A stretch of 28,827 nucleotides of DNA from the NCBI GenBank assembly GCA_015229045.1, contig JADGCJ010000034.1, positions 1 through 28,827 on the forward strand, read 5' to 3'. This DNA is from Magnetococcales bacterium. Lineage in GTDB: Bacteria > Pseudomonadota > Magnetococcia > Magnetococcales > DC0425bin3. Shown here in pieces: positions 1 to 8,221 of the stretch. Within the stretch, counting starts at the first letter, position 1. Each line of letters starts with the position of its first letter. Under the pieces are notes generated by a model that saw nothing but the letters and a program-made list of their open reading frames with translations, was not told where the DNA came from and ran no database searches. The position numbers were made by a program, and so were the translations under genes.

Positions 1-98
1 GCCAGGACTCTGTCCTGGACCTGCCAGGACTCTGTCCTGGACCTGCCAGGGAGCCGGCCCCCTGGACCCCGATTCGTTGCCGGGTGCTGAATAGTTAC
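1..98 (+). repeat. Hairpin-rich intergenic repeat, copy A (cut by window edge)
   Basis: This is the right-hand part of the repeat family also seen at 14011-14148 and, inverted, at 20146-20292. It shows the hairpin built on CCAGGACTCTGTCCTGG, the CCAGGG...CCCCTGG hairpin, and the terminal sequence GCTGAATAGTTAC at 86-98. In this copy a 22-bp unit (1-22) is duplicated in tandem (23-44). The left end lies outside the window. Confidence 0.8.
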
Positions 99-127
99 GG
101 AAAATTGACGAAGAGTCTCTGACACCC

Positions 128-156
128 TTGGCTTCCTGCTGGAAATACATTATTGT
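128..156 (+). promoter_or_regulatory. Possible sigma70 promoter upstream of rimP
   Basis: TTGGCT (128-133) and TATTGT (151-156) are separated by 17 bp, between repeat copy A and rimP. The match to the consensus is only partial. If it is used, transcription would start near 163 and the hairpin/T-run at 191-218 would lie inside the leader. Confidence 0.3.
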
Positions 157-190
157 TACGGTTCGTGTCCGGGGGTCTTTGCAGGATGCG

Positions 191-218
191 AAGTCGGCCT
201 CTGCCGGCTTTTTTTTTT
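191..218 (+). terminator. Intrinsic terminator or attenuator before rimP
   Basis: AAGTCGGC (191-198) pairs with GCCGGCTT (203-210) across a CTCT loop, with one G-U pair. A run of ten T residues spans 209-218. This is a textbook rho-independent terminator on the + strand. It either ends a transcript that enters from the left of the window or attenuates the rimP-nusA-infB transcript. The sequence alone does not decide. Confidence 0.75.
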
Positions 219-270
219 GCGAAGGTCGTATTTTCTGGAATCGGATCGTGTCGGAAAGGACACATGAACC

Positions 271-753
271 ATGCCGGGAGTCGCGGAACGGGTCTTCCAG
301 CTGGCAGAAGAGGTTGCCCTTACCTCGGGATGCGAGGTGGTGGACGTGGAGTATGTCAAGGAGGGTCGCGAGTGGGTCTTGCGGTTGAGCGTCGACCACC
401 CTGCGGGCGTCGACCTGGGGCTGTGTGCAACCCTCAGCAACGAGCTTTCCGGGGTGCTGGATCTCCAGGAGGTCGTGCCGGGCGCCTATCGACTGGAGGT
501 CTCTTCGCCGGGGTTGACGCGCCCTCTGCGCAAACGGGAAGAGTACAGCCGGTTCAGCGGTCGTCTGGCGGTTCTTCGCACCTTTCGCCCCCTGGAAGGT
601 GATGCCACCGGGCGCAAGGCGTTCCGGGGAGTGTTGCGGGGAGTGGACGGCCATGACATCCTCATGGACATGGACGGCCAAGCCGGTCAGACGCCCAACG
701 TGCGCATACCGTTCGACCTGATCAGCAAGGCCAATCTGGAAGTGGATTTTTAG
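271..753 (+). CDS. rimP: Ribosome maturation factor RimP
   Basis: The product is a 160-residue cytoplasmic protein needed for late maturation of the 30S subunit. The N-terminal alpha/beta domain includes the family-typical CEVVDVEYVKEG stretch (about residues 21-32). The YRLEVSSPGLTRPL motif at about residues 73-86 is a hallmark of RimP. The C-terminal part is the small beta-barrel. The length is normal for the family. The ATG at 271 is preceded by an AAAGGA-like site; a neighbouring ATG at 263 is in another frame. The gene leads the rimP-nusA-ylxR-infB cluster, with 23 nt before nusA, so co-transcription is very likely. Nothing looks damaged. Confidence 0.96.
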   Translation: MPGVAERVFQLAEEVALTSGCEVVDVEYVKEGREWVLRLSVDHPAGVDLGLCATLSNELSGVLDLQEVVPGAYRLEVSSPGLTRPLRKREEYSRFSGRLAVLRTFRPLEGDATGRKAFRGVLRGVDGHDILMDMDGQAGQTPNVRIPFDLISKANLEVDF

Positions 754-776
754 GGAGAGCGAGCGGACTTCAAGCC

Positions 777-2327
777 ATGGCAGGTGAAATCATACAGGTT
801 GTGGAACAGGTCGCCCGGGAAAAAGGGATCGACCGGCAGATCGTCATCGACGCAATGGAAACGGCCATCTTGACCGCATCGCGGAAGAAATATGGCGCCC
901 ACAAGAATATTCAGGCACGCTTTGACAATCGTTCCGGCGAGTTCGTCCTGAATCAGTTGCGGGAGGTGGTCGAGACGCAGGAGCAGGTGGATGACGCGGA
1001 TCTCCGCATCTCCCTGGAGAGCGCCAGGAGACTCAACTCCGGCGCCAAGCTGGGCGATTTCATCGCCGAGGCGCTGCCCGCCATCGAGTTTGGCCGCATC
1101 GCCGCCCAGACCGCCAAACAGGTGATCGTCCAGAAGGTGCGCGAAGCGGAACGGGAGCGCATCTTTCAGGAGTACGCCGACCGCAAGGGTCAACTGGTCA
1201 ATGGTCTGGTCAAACGGGTGGAACGCAATAATATCTACGTCGATCTTGGCCGGACCTCGGCCTTCCTGCCCCACGAGGAGCAGCTCCCCCGGGAGCACTA
1301 TCGCCCCGGAGATCGCATCCGCGCCTACATCCACGACGTCCGGGATGCTGCACGGGGGCCGCAGGTGATCCTCTCCCGTACCCATCCGGAGATGGTGACG
1401 CGGCTGTTTGAAATGGAGGTGCCGGAAATCTACGACGGACTCGTCGAGATCCGGGCCGTCGCCCGCGACCCCGGCTTTCGCAGCAAGATTGCCGTGCGCT
1501 CCAACGATGCCCACGTCGATCCGGTCGGGGCCTGCGTCGGCATGCGCGGCTCCCGCGTCCAGGGCGTGGTGACGGAGCTGCAAGGCGAACGCATCGACAT
1601 CATCGAATGGAATGCCGACCCAGCGGTCTTCGTCTGCAATGCCCTGGCTCCGGCGGAAGTCTCCAAAGTGGTGATGGACGAGGAGGAAAAAAGCATCAAG
1701 GTGGTGGTCAACGAGGATCAACTCTCTCTGGCCATCGGTCGCCGGGGGCAGAATGTGCGCCTCGCCTCCGACCTGACCGGCTGGCGCATCGACATCATCA
1801 CCGAACAGGAAGAACTCAACAGCCGGGCCGAAGAGTTTCACGAACTGGCCAAAGGGTTCATGACCACCCTGGATATCGACGAAGAGGTGGCCGGTGCCCT
1901 CATCCAGGAGGGGTTCACCACCAGCGAAGAGGTGGCCTACATTCCCCTGGAAGAGCTGGCCAGCATCGAAGGCTTCGACGAAGAGATCGCCAAGGAGCTG
2001 CGCAACCGCGCCCGGGATCAACTCCTGCAACAAGCCCTGAAAACGGAAGAACGCAAAGTGGAATTGGAAATTGATCCGAGGTTGTCCAAACTCGACGCGA
2101 TGCCCGAGGGGATGGTCGTTCCCTTGGCCGAGAAAGGCATACGCAGCCTGGATGCCCTGGCCGACCTGAGTACCGACGAGTTTTTGGAACTGGCGATCGA
2201 CCCCGTCATGTCCCAGAATGATATCGACGCGTTGATTCTCGAAGCACGGCAGGTGGCAGGGTGGTTTGATGAAGGTGACAAGGCGAAACCGAAACCTAAA
2301 GCGACAGGAGGAAAAAAATCCGGATAA
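777..2327 (+). CDS. nusA: Transcription termination/antitermination factor NusA
   Basis: The product is a 516-residue RNA polymerase-binding factor that controls pausing, termination and antitermination. It has the NusA N-terminal domain (about 1-130), an S1 RNA-binding domain (about 135-200, VNGLVKRVERNNIYVDLGR), and two KH domains (about 230-345, with IAVRSNDAHVDPVGACVGMRG and LAIGRRGQNVRLASDLTGW). Two C-terminal helix-hairpin-helix repeats follow (about 360-420 and 435-490), the arrangement usual in proteobacterial NusA. It lies directly after rimP and its 3' end overlaps the start of the ylxR-type gene. A long antisense reading frame across it is only a shadow. Confidence 0.97.
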   Translation: MAGEIIQVVEQVAREKGIDRQIVIDAMETAILTASRKKYGAHKNIQARFDNRSGEFVLNQLREVVETQEQVDDADLRISLESARRLNSGAKLGDFIAEALPAIEFGRIAAQTAKQVIVQKVREAERERIFQEYADRKGQLVNGLVKRVERNNIYVDLGRTSAFLPHEEQLPREHYRPGDRIRAYIHDVRDAARGPQVILSRTHPEMVTRLFEMEVPEIYDGLVEIRAVARDPGFRSKIAVRSNDAHVDPVGACVGMRGSRVQGVVTELQGERIDIIEWNADPAVFVCNALAPAEVSKVVMDEEEKSIKVVVNEDQLSLAIGRRGQNVRLASDLTGWRIDIITEQEELNSRAEEFHELAKGFMTTLDIDEEVAGALIQEGFTTSEEVAYIPLEELASIEGFDEEIAKELRNRARDQLLQQALKTEERKVELEIDPRLSKLDAMPEGMVVPLAEKGIRSLDALADLSTDEFLELAIDPVMSQNDIDALILEARQVAGWFDEGDKAKPKPKATGGKKSG

Positions 2328-2919
2328 GAGACCGGATGCAACAGCCTCTCGCACCTGCCTGATCAGCCGGACGATCCATCCACGCACCCAGTTGCTCAGG
2401 TTTGTCGTGGATTCCCAGGGTCGACTGGTGGAGGATGTGGCAGGGCGACTGCCAGGACGGGGCATCTATATCCAGCCAACCCGGCAAAACTGCGCCGGAT
2501 TGCTCAAGCGGCAGGGCCTGCTGAAACGATTGAGTACGCAACCTCTGGTGCTGCCGGAGGTCGCGCTCCTGCAGGACCGGGTCTCTCTGGCCTTGACGCG
2601 GAGGGTGCTGGATGGCGTCGGCCTGGCCCGCCGCAACAAGAGGCTCCTCTTGGGACTGCAAGAGGTGGAGGGGTACCTGGCACGTGGAGGTCGCCCCCTC
2701 CTGCTGGTGGCCCGGGATGCTTCCGACCTGACACAGGCAGCCGTGGCGCATCTGAGCGCCCGGCACAACGTCGGGCAGCCCGTGGTCCTGCCCGACCGGA
2801 AACAGTTGGGCGCCGCCCTCGGTCAGGAAACAGCCTCCGTGTTGGCACTCCCCGAAGGAAAAATGGCCCGCCGCATGCGCGCCAACACCACGCGATGGCA
2901 GACGTTCTTTATGTCGTAA
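2269..2919 (+). CDS. ylxR: YlxR (DUF448) / L7Ae-like two-domain RNA-binding protein
   Basis: The product is about 216 residues. The N-terminal half matches the YlxR/DUF448 family: SRTCLISR, LLRFVVDSQGRLVEDVAGRLPGRGIYI and a later NC residue pair. The C-terminal half (about 115-205) looks like an L7Ae/YlxQ-type fold (ARRNKRLLLGLQEVE, RPLLLVARDASD, VVLPDRKQLGAALG). In Firmicutes these are separate genes (ylxR, ylxQ); a fused form is familiar from Alphaproteobacteria. The start is uncertain. The ATG at 2269 overlaps nusA by 59 nt, and a TTG lies immediately before it. A perfect AGGAGG at 2306-2311 has no usable in-frame start after it. YlxR homologues bind RNA (RNase P RNA in Bacillus); the role here is inferred from family and position. 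Confidence 0.9.
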   Translation: MKVTRRNRNLKRQEEKNPDKRPDATASRTCLISRTIHPRTQLLRFVVDSQGRLVEDVAGRLPGRGIYIQPTRQNCAGLLKRQGLLKRLSTQPLVLPEVALLQDRVSLALTRRVLDGVGLARRNKRLLLGLQEVEGYLARGGRPLLLVARDASDLTQAAVAHLSARHNVGQPVVLPDRKQLGAALGQETASVLALPEGKMARRMRANTTRWQTFFMS

Positions 2920-3006
2920 TATCGTAAAAGGTTCGTAAAAGGTCTGGGAAACAACAAGGACGCATTTTCCAGCAGGTAAACCAGGACAGCAGCGGAGACG
3001 TATTCG

Positions 3007-6000
3007 TTGAGAGACGACACCAAGAAGACCGAGAATAGCGATGGGAAACTCAGTTTGAAGGCGCCACGCCGGATCGTTCTCAAGAAAACGGTGGAGGGTG
3101 GTTCCATCAAACAGAACTTTTCCCACGGCCGCAGCAAGAGCGTCGTCGTGGAGGTGCGCCGCAAACGAACCTTCATCAAGGCCGGTTCGGAAGCCAACTC
3201 CGAAGACCCCACGACACTCCGGCCTGCCCACGAGGAGTCCTCGACCGAGGGGTTGCACGAAGGATCGGGCGCGGGCAACGAGGGGAAGGGTCAAGAACAC
3301 CATGTCCTGCTGCCCATGACCCAGGAAGAGCGTCACGCCTTTGAACAGGAGTCCCAGGAACGGGAGGCCCAGGAACAGGAGTCCAGGGAGCAGGAGACCC
3401 GGGAACAGGGGATCCGCGGACAGGAGGTTCTGCAACAGGAGGCCGTGCAACAGGAGGTCCTGAAACAGGGGGAGTGGACGCCTCCGGTCGCTCCATCGCA
3501 GACTGACCTGAAACAGGCCGAGAGAGACCGTGCTCCTGCCGCCGACAAGGAGATGGCAGAAAGAGAGGGGGTTCCGCTCCAGCATGAGCTGCGCCATGCG
3601 GAACAACGGGTCGACCCGATACAAGAGGTCGAACCGCAGCCCGAAGGAGACGCCGTTGGGCATCCGAAAATTGAGCAACTCAAGGCTGATCAGCAGAAAA
3701 CTGAACCGCCCAAGGTTGGACAACCCAAATCCGAGCATCAGGCGGTGGCAGAAAAATCCACACTCCCCCACGAAGGAAAATCAGTCTCCACCGAGGCCGG
3801 GAATCGGCCGGGACAGGTCGTTGTCAGGGATAAAAGGGCCTACACCGAAGGCACGACAAAGCCGGTGGCCACGAAAGAGACCCCCGGCAGTGCCAAGGGT
3901 GGAAAAGGAGTGGATCGGGACAAAGGAAAAAGAAAAGAGCGCGGGCCCAAAACCGGCCACCCGGGTGCGCCCAGGGCAGCCGTGGATGATGATCCCATGC
4001 TCGCCCTGAGTGTTGCCCAGGACGACGATGCCGTCCCGGAACTCCTGGTGGGGCTGGCAGTCGATGCCGTCGATCTGGAAAAAACCGATGGCAAACGCAA
4101 ACTGACCCGCCTGCAACGCGAAGAGGTGGCGCGCAAGAAAACCGAAGACCTCGTCACCAAACGCCTGTCACAGCTCGAAGAGCTGCGCGAACAAAAACGC
4201 CGCATCGAAGAGCAGCGTACCTTGGAAATCGAGGGACAACGCCTTACGCAGAACCGTGAGACCCTGAAAACAAAGGGCAAACGTAAGGGGCGCAAGGGGG
4301 CCGGTGCGGCAGGTACCAGCGGTCCCGGCAACAGCCAGGGCGGTGGCATGCCGACTCAGGGTCGCGGTGGCCGTGGCGGTCGGGACGAACGGCGTGTCGA
4401 AGGACCGCCCGCACCTGTCGTGCGGGAGGTGATCATTCCGGAGACCATCACCGTCGCCGAGCTGGCCAGCCGCATGGCCGTCAAATCATCGAAGGTGATC
4501 AAGCTCCTCTTCAGCCAGGGGGTGATGGTCACCATCAACCAGGTTCTGGATCAGGATACAGCCACGCTGCTCGTCGAAGAGATGGGGCATCGCACCAAGC
4601 AGGTGTCGATCGGCGCCGACATCGAAGCCGAACTGGCCGACGCCGGAGATCAACCGGAAATGCTCATGGAACGGTGGCCCGTCGTCACCGTCATGGGCCA
4701 CGTCGACCACGGCAAAACCTCCCTGCTCGATGCCATCCGCAAGACCAATGTCACCGCCGGTGAACATGGCGGCATCACCCAGCATATCGGTGCCTACCAG
4801 GTCACCACGGTGAGCGGAAAACGCATCACCTTTCTCGACACCCCCGGCCATGCCGCCTTCACCGCCATGCGCGCCCGTGGCGCCAAGGCAACCGATATCG
4901 TTGTGCTGGTGGTGGCCGCCGACGACGGCGTCATGCCACAAACCATGGAAGCGGTCAGCCACGCCAAGGATGCCGGTGTGCCCATCGTCGTGGCCATCAA
5001 CAAAATTGACAAACCCAACGCCAACCCCGACCGGGTCATGCAGCAACTCTCCGAACATGGCCTGGTCCCCGAAGTCTGGGGTGGCGACACCATCTTTGTC
5101 CCTCTGTCAGCCAAGGCCGGTACCGGCCTGGAACACCTCGAGGAGATGATCCTGTTGCAGGCCGAAATGTTGGGCCTCAAGGCCAATCCCAACCGACGGG
5201 CACGCGGCGTCATCATCGAGGCCAATCTGGATCGCGGTCGCGGTGCCGTCGCTACCTGTCTGGTGCGCAATGGCACCCTGCGCGTGGGCGATGTCTTTGT
5301 CGTCGGCCACGAGTGGGGCAAGATTCGCGGCCTGCTCACCGACCGGGGCGAAAGCGTCCAGGAGGTTGGTCCCTCCACGCCGGTGGAGGTGATCGGTCTG
5401 TCCGGTATTCCCAAGGCTGGTGACAATCTGGTCGTCGTCCCCGACGAACGCCGGGCGCGTGAAATCGCCTCGTTCCGGGCACAAAAGAGCAAGGAGCAGG
5501 AGCAGGCCCGCCAATCGCCGGCCAAGCTCGATGATCTCTTCGACCAGATCAAGGAGGGAGAAAAGGCCGACCTGAAAGTGGTCATCAAAGGGGACGTGCA
5601 GGGTTCGGTCGAGGCTCTCTCGGATGCCCTGCGCAAGATCGAGCACTCTCATGTCCAGGTGACGGTCATCCACATGGGCGTGGGTGGCATCAATGAATCC
5701 GATGTCATGCTGGCCGTCGCCTCCGATGCCGTGGTGGTAGGGTTCAACGTGCGCGCCGACGCCAAGGCCCGCGAACTGGCTAAACGCGAGAAAGTGGATC
5801 TGCGCTTTTACAATGTCATCTACAACCTGGTCGATGACATCCGACGCGCCATGGAGGGGATGTTGGAGTCCACCTTCAAGGAGAACGTCACCGGCCATGC
5901 CCAGGTGCGGGAGTTGTTCCGCATCTCCAAGGTGGGCACCGTGGCCGGCTGCATGGTCACCGATGGCGTGATCCAGCGCAGCTCCCTGGTGCGGCTGCTG

Positions 6001-6183
6001 CGCGACAATGTCGTCGTCCACGAAGGGACCATCTCCGCCCTGAAACGGTTCAAAGAGGATGCCCGCGACGTTCGCGAAGGGGTGGAGTGCGGCATCAGCC
6101 TGGATAAGTTCAGCGACATCAAGGTGGGTGATGTCATCGAGGTCTTTGTGCGCGAGGAGGTTCGTCCTACCATAGCTGAATGA
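3007..6183 (+). CDS. infB: Translation initiation factor IF-2
   Basis: The product is a 1058-residue GTPase that brings initiator tRNA to the 30S subunit and promotes subunit joining. The order is: N-terminal IF2 segment ([19 protein letters not shown]); a long charged linker (about 110-480) with Q/E-rich degenerate repeats at about 115-155; the IF2_N helical module (about 478-530, [20 protein letters not shown]); and the G domain with GHVDHGKTS (about 564-572), DTPGH (611-615) and NKID (665-668). Domains II, III and the C-terminal tRNA-binding domain follow. It is longer than most IF2s (about 890 residues in E. coli) because of the linker. The start is a TTG at 3007, with GGAG at 2994-2997. 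Its stop codon overlaps the ylxP start. Confidence 0.97.
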   Translation: MRDDTKKTENSDGKLSLKAPRRIVLKKTVEGGSIKQNFSHGRSKSVVVEVRRKRTFIKAGSEANSEDPTTLRPAHEESSTEGLHEGSGAGNEGKGQEHHVLLPMTQEERHAFEQESQEREAQEQESREQETREQGIRGQEVLQQEAVQQEVLKQGEWTPPVAPSQTDLKQAERDRAPAADKEMAEREGVPLQHELRHAEQRVDPIQEVEPQPEGDAVGHPKIEQLKADQQKTEPPKVGQPKSEHQAVAEKSTLPHEGKSVSTEAGNRPGQVVVRDKRAYTEGTTKPVATKETPGSAKGGKGVDRDKGKRKERGPKTGHPGAPRAAVDDDPMLALSVAQDDDAVPELLVGLAVDAVDLEKTDGKRKLTRLQREEVARKKTEDLVTKRLSQLEELREQKRRIEEQRTLEIEGQRLTQNRETLKTKGKRKGRKGAGAAGTSGPGNSQGGGMPTQGRGGRGGRDERRVEGPPAPVVREVIIPETITVAELASRMAVKSSKVIKLLFSQGVMVTINQVLDQDTATLLVEEMGHRTKQVSIGADIEAELADAGDQPEMLMERWPVVTVMGHVDHGKTSLLDAIRKTNVTAGEHGGITQHIGAYQVTTVSGKRITFLDTPGHAAFTAMRARGAKATDIVVLVVAADDGVMPQTMEAVSHAKDAGVPIVVAINKIDKPNANPDRVMQQLSEHGLVPEVWGGDTIFVPLSAKAGTGLEHLEEMILLQAEMLGLKANPNRRARGVIIEANLDRGRGAVATCLVRNGTLRVGDVFVVGHEWGKIRGLLTDRGESVQEVGPSTPVEVIGLSGIPKAGDNLVVVPDERRAREIASFRAQKSKEQEQARQSPAKLDDLFDQIKEGEKADLKVVIKGDVQGSVEALSDALRKIEHSHVQVTVIHMGVGGINESDVMLAVASDAVVVGFNVRADAKARELAKREKVDLRFYNVIYNLVDDIRRAMEGMLESTFKENVTGHAQVRELFRISKVGTVAGCMVTDGVIQRSSLVRLLRDNVVVHEGTISALKRFKEDARDVREGVECGISLDKFSDIKVGDVIEVFVREEVRPTIAE
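3343..3475 (+). repeat. Degenerate short tandem repeats encoding a Q/E-rich segment of IF-2
   Basis: Imperfect units of about 15-18 bp, built on variants of GAACAGGAG and CAACAGGAG, encode runs such as [12 protein letters not shown] and [12 protein letters not shown]. They stay in frame inside the poorly conserved linker of infB and look like a slippage-driven linker expansion that does not touch the catalytic domains. Confidence 0.7.
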
Positions 6184-6464
6184 TGCGTATTGCTGTTCTT
6201 GAAATCCGGTTGCACCTGCCCGGTGTCCACTCCCTGAAAGAGAAGCGGAGTATTATCAAGGGGTTGCTGGCGAAGGTGCAGCAGAGGTTCGCTGTGGCGG
6301 CAGCCGAGGTGGCGCATCAGGATGTGTGGCAGACCGCCGGTCTGGGCATGGCGGTGGTGGGTAACGACGCAGCCCTGTTGCAGAGTCGTCTGCGCAAGGT
6401 GGTCGAGTCTATCGAACAGAGTGGTCAGGTCGTCGTGGCCGATTTTCGGGTGGATGTGCTGTGA
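6180..6464 (+). CDS. ylxP: DUF503 (YlxP-type) protein
   Basis: The product is a 94-residue protein of the DUF503/YlxP family. Family signs are the opening RIAVLEIRLHLPGVHSLKEKRS, the central HQDVWQTAGLGMAVVGND and the C-terminal VVADFRVDVL. Its biochemical role is not established; YlxP of Bacillus has been linked to ribosome assembly. The ATG overlaps the infB stop (a second ATG follows at 6183), and its own stop overlaps the rbfA start. These overlaps imply translational coupling in the order infB-ylxP-rbfA, the usual position for this family. Confidence 0.9.
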   Translation: MMRIAVLEIRLHLPGVHSLKEKRSIIKGLLAKVQQRFAVAAAEVAHQDVWQTAGLGMAVVGNDAALLQSRLRKVVESIEQSGQVVVADFRVDVL

Positions 6465-6823
6465 TGAGTGTGCGCACCGAACGGGTCCGGGTGCAAATCC
6501 GACGGGAGATCGCCGACATGCTGGAGCGTGGCGAGGTGAAGGATCCGCGCCTGACCGGCCTCGTCTCCATCTCCGACGTGGAGGTGAGCCGGGACTTGAG
6601 TTATGCCACCGTCTACTACTCCATCCTCGGTGTCGACGCGACAGATGCTGCAGGCGAGGCCTTGAATCACGCTGCCGGTTTTGTCCGCAGCCGCCTGGCG
6701 CGCCGTTTGAAGATTCGCCAGATTCCCATCCTGCGTTTCACCAGGGATACCTCGTTCGAATACGGCAATCAGATCGACCGGCTGCTGCAATCTTTGCACA
6801 TTCCGCCGACTGAAGAGGGGTAG
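6464..6823 (+). CDS. rbfA: Ribosome-binding factor A
   Basis: The product is a 119-residue KH-like 30S maturation factor acting near the 5' end of 16S rRNA. Recognisable parts are VRVQIRREIADMLERGEVKDPRL near the N-terminus, SISDVEVSRDLSYATVYYS in the middle and the C-terminal LRRxxxIRQIPILRF-type strand followed by DTSFEYGNQIDRLL. The ATG at 6464 shares bases with the ylxP stop; a GTG just upstream at 6461 is an alternative. The length is normal. In most genomes truB follows directly, but here an antisense lipoprotein gene comes between. Confidence 0.95.
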   Translation: MSVRTERVRVQIRREIADMLERGEVKDPRLTGLVSISDVEVSRDLSYATVYYSILGVDATDAAGEALNHAAGFVRSRLARRLKIRQIPILRFTRDTSFEYGNQIDRLLQSLHIPPTEEG

Positions 6824-6860
6824 ATTGCCCGTCGCGCCACCCTATTCTCTGCTCTTCAGG

Positions 6861-7994
6861 TCACCTGGAGAGGCGACCGGGGTTGCATCTGGCGCCGACG
6901 CTGGGGTGTCTCCTGTTCTCCTGGCAGGCGGAGGCGGAGGAGTTGGCATCCTGGGGCTGATCCGTCTTTGAGGGCGAAGCCTCGGGCGTTTTTTGCGGTC
7001 GTACCGTTTGCCGGGGAGCATCGAACAGGGAGCGTGGCTGTACGGTCTGCCGGGGTGTTTCGGATTGGGTCGATGGTTGCGCCGTCTGTCGGGGGGCGTC
7101 GAACAGGGAGCGTGGCTGTACGGTCTGCCGGGGTGTTTCGGATTGGGTCGATGGTTGCGCCGTCTGTCGGGGGGTGTCGACCTGCCTTGGTTGCTCTGCT
7201 GGTGACCGGGGAATTTCAATCCGTATGGGCTGTTCCACCGCCTGCCGGGGAGTATGGATCGATTTTGGCCGTCCCAAGGATTGTCGGGGGAACTCGACCT
7301 GTCTTGGCAGCCCTTCTGTCTGTTGAGGGGTATCGTGCGGCCTGTGCTGGTGTATGGCCTGTTGAGGGGTATCGTGCGGCCTGTGCTGGTGTACGGCCTG
7401 TTGAGGGGTATCGTGCGGCCTGTGCTGGTGTATGGCCTGTTGAGGGGTATTGTGGGGCCTGTGTTGGTGCCCCTCACTGTGATGCACGGGAGCAATCACC
7501 GTATGCCACTGGCCCAGACACCCCTTCCGACGATCATACCTCGCCCGGGGACACGCCAGAAAATGATCCTCCCCTTTGCGAACAATCACCTCTTTTTCCC
7601 GCTCTTCGATGATCACAAGAACGGGAAAACGTTGCGGTTGTTCATAATAGACTCCCGGTGGAGGGGGATAGCCCGGCACGGGGAGCTGTTGCGGCAGCTC
7701 GTAGACGATGCCACGCACGGAGGGGGATTCCGCTGCAGCGAGCTGGGGTGGTGATTCGTAGACGATTCCTGGGGGTGGATAGCCAGGCGGTGGCGGTCCA
7801 TCGACGACCCCTGGGGGTGGCGAATACCCCGGCGGTGATGATTCATAAACAACCCCCGGGGATGGATAGCCCAAAGCAGAGTACGGCACGTACAAATCAG
7901 GCTCTCTTGTACCATATCCGGTCATGCAACCAGCCAGAAGCGGCACCACCAACACACCTGACAGCAGAATCTTGCCGATCTGGCGACAGCTCAC
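6861..7994 (-). CDS. Proline/histidine-rich repeat lipoprotein, function unknown
   Basis: I do not recognise a family. With the GTG at 7994 the product is 377 residues and starts with a compact lipoprotein signal peptide: RQIGK, a hydrophobic stretch and the lipobox LLAGC with Cys at residue 23. A GGAGGG site sits 9 nt before this GTG. An ATG at 8060 would add 22 residues and bury the signal, so it is less likely. The mature N-terminal third has PPPG-VVYE-type repeats. The middle has four tandem copies of a 13-residue unit, HQHRPHDTPQQAI, each with three histidines. The C-terminal third has two copies of a 26-residue P/Q/T-rich unit, then a Ser/Ala-rich tail. It is probably a disordered cell-envelope lipoprotein; the histidines could bind metal. 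It interrupts the conserved rbfA-truB pair on the opposite strand. Confidence 0.75.
   Translation of the reverse strand: MSCRQIGKILLSGVLVVPLLAGCMTGYGTREPDLYVPYSALGYPSPGVVYESSPPGYSPPPGVVDGPPPPGYPPPGIVYESPPQLAAAESPSVRGIVYELPQQLPVPGYPPPPGVYYEQPQRFPVLVIIEEREKEVIVRKGEDHFLACPRARYDRRKGCLGQWHTVIAPVHHSEGHQHRPHNTPQQAIHQHRPHDTPQQAVHQHRPHDTPQQAIHQHRPHDTPQQTEGLPRQVEFPRQSLGRPKSIHTPRQAVEQPIRIEIPRSPAEQPRQVDTPRQTAQPSTQSETPRQTVQPRSLFDAPRQTAQPSTQSETPRQTVQPRSLFDAPRQTVRPQKTPEASPSKTDQPQDANSSASACQENRRHPSVGARCNPGRLSR
7021..7176 (-). repeat. Two tandem 78-bp repeats within the lipoprotein gene
   Basis: A 78-bp unit at 7021-7098 recurs nearly identically at 7099-7176. Each encodes the same 26-residue segment (contains QPSTQSETPRQT and QPRSLFDAPRQT). 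The near identity suggests a recent duplication, and the number of copies could vary between strains. Confidence 0.9.
7321..7476 (-). repeat. Four tandem 39-bp repeats within the lipoprotein gene
   Basis: Units lie at 7321-7359, 7360-7398, 7399-7437 and 7438-7476, the last being the most diverged. Each encodes a 13-residue unit of the type HQHRPHDTPQQA(I/V). The unit length is a multiple of three, so changes in copy number keep the frame. Confidence 0.9.
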
Positions 7995-8108
7995 GTTGGG
8001 CGCCCTCCATCCGGGATCTCTCTCCAACAAGTCACGACCATTGCCGCCGAATGTCGTCATGGTGTTTCTACTCTCCGAGCAATTCGTGGGTGTGTTTGTC
8101 TTCTGGCG

Positions 8109-8135
8109 TTGTGCGACTCATGGAATAAATATAAT
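8109..8135 (+). promoter_or_regulatory. truB: Probable sigma70 promoter for truB-rpsO-pnp
   Basis: A perfect TATAAT lies at 8130-8135 in an AT-rich patch. A TTGTGC at 8109-8114 gives a short 15-bp spacer, so the -35 assignment is weak. The site lies between the divergent lipoprotein gene and truB, where the interrupted operon needs a new promoter. Confidence 0.5.
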
Positions 8136-8173
8136 CTATACAGGATAAAAATACAAGCAGGAGACAGGAGACC

Positions 8174-8221
8174 ATGGACGAACAGAAGCACCACACCAGC
8201 TTTTTGGACATGCCAGCATGA
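8174..8221 (+). CDS. 15-codon mini-ORF overlapping the truB start
   Basis: ATG at 8174 opens MDEQKHHTSFLDMPA and stops with TGA at 8219-8221, so its stop overlaps the truB ATG (8218-8220) as ATGA. AGGAG at 8159-8163 is spaced 10 nt from this ATG, and a second AGGAG lies closer at 8166-8170. truB itself has no good ribosome binding site, so translational coupling through this short frame is plausible. It is too short to judge by codon use; the peptide need not have a function of its own. Confidence 0.4.
   Translation: MDEQKHHTSFLDMPA

Noticed and set aside
750..2465. A 571-codon frame antisense to nusA
   Set aside because: It mirrors the real nusA frame in GC-rich DNA and has low-complexity H/D/G/F composition typical of antisense shadows, with no family motif.
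7021..7476. Possible CRISPR array from the tandem repeats
   Set aside because: The repeats are directly adjacent without spacers, have lengths divisible by three and encode repeated peptide units in one frame.
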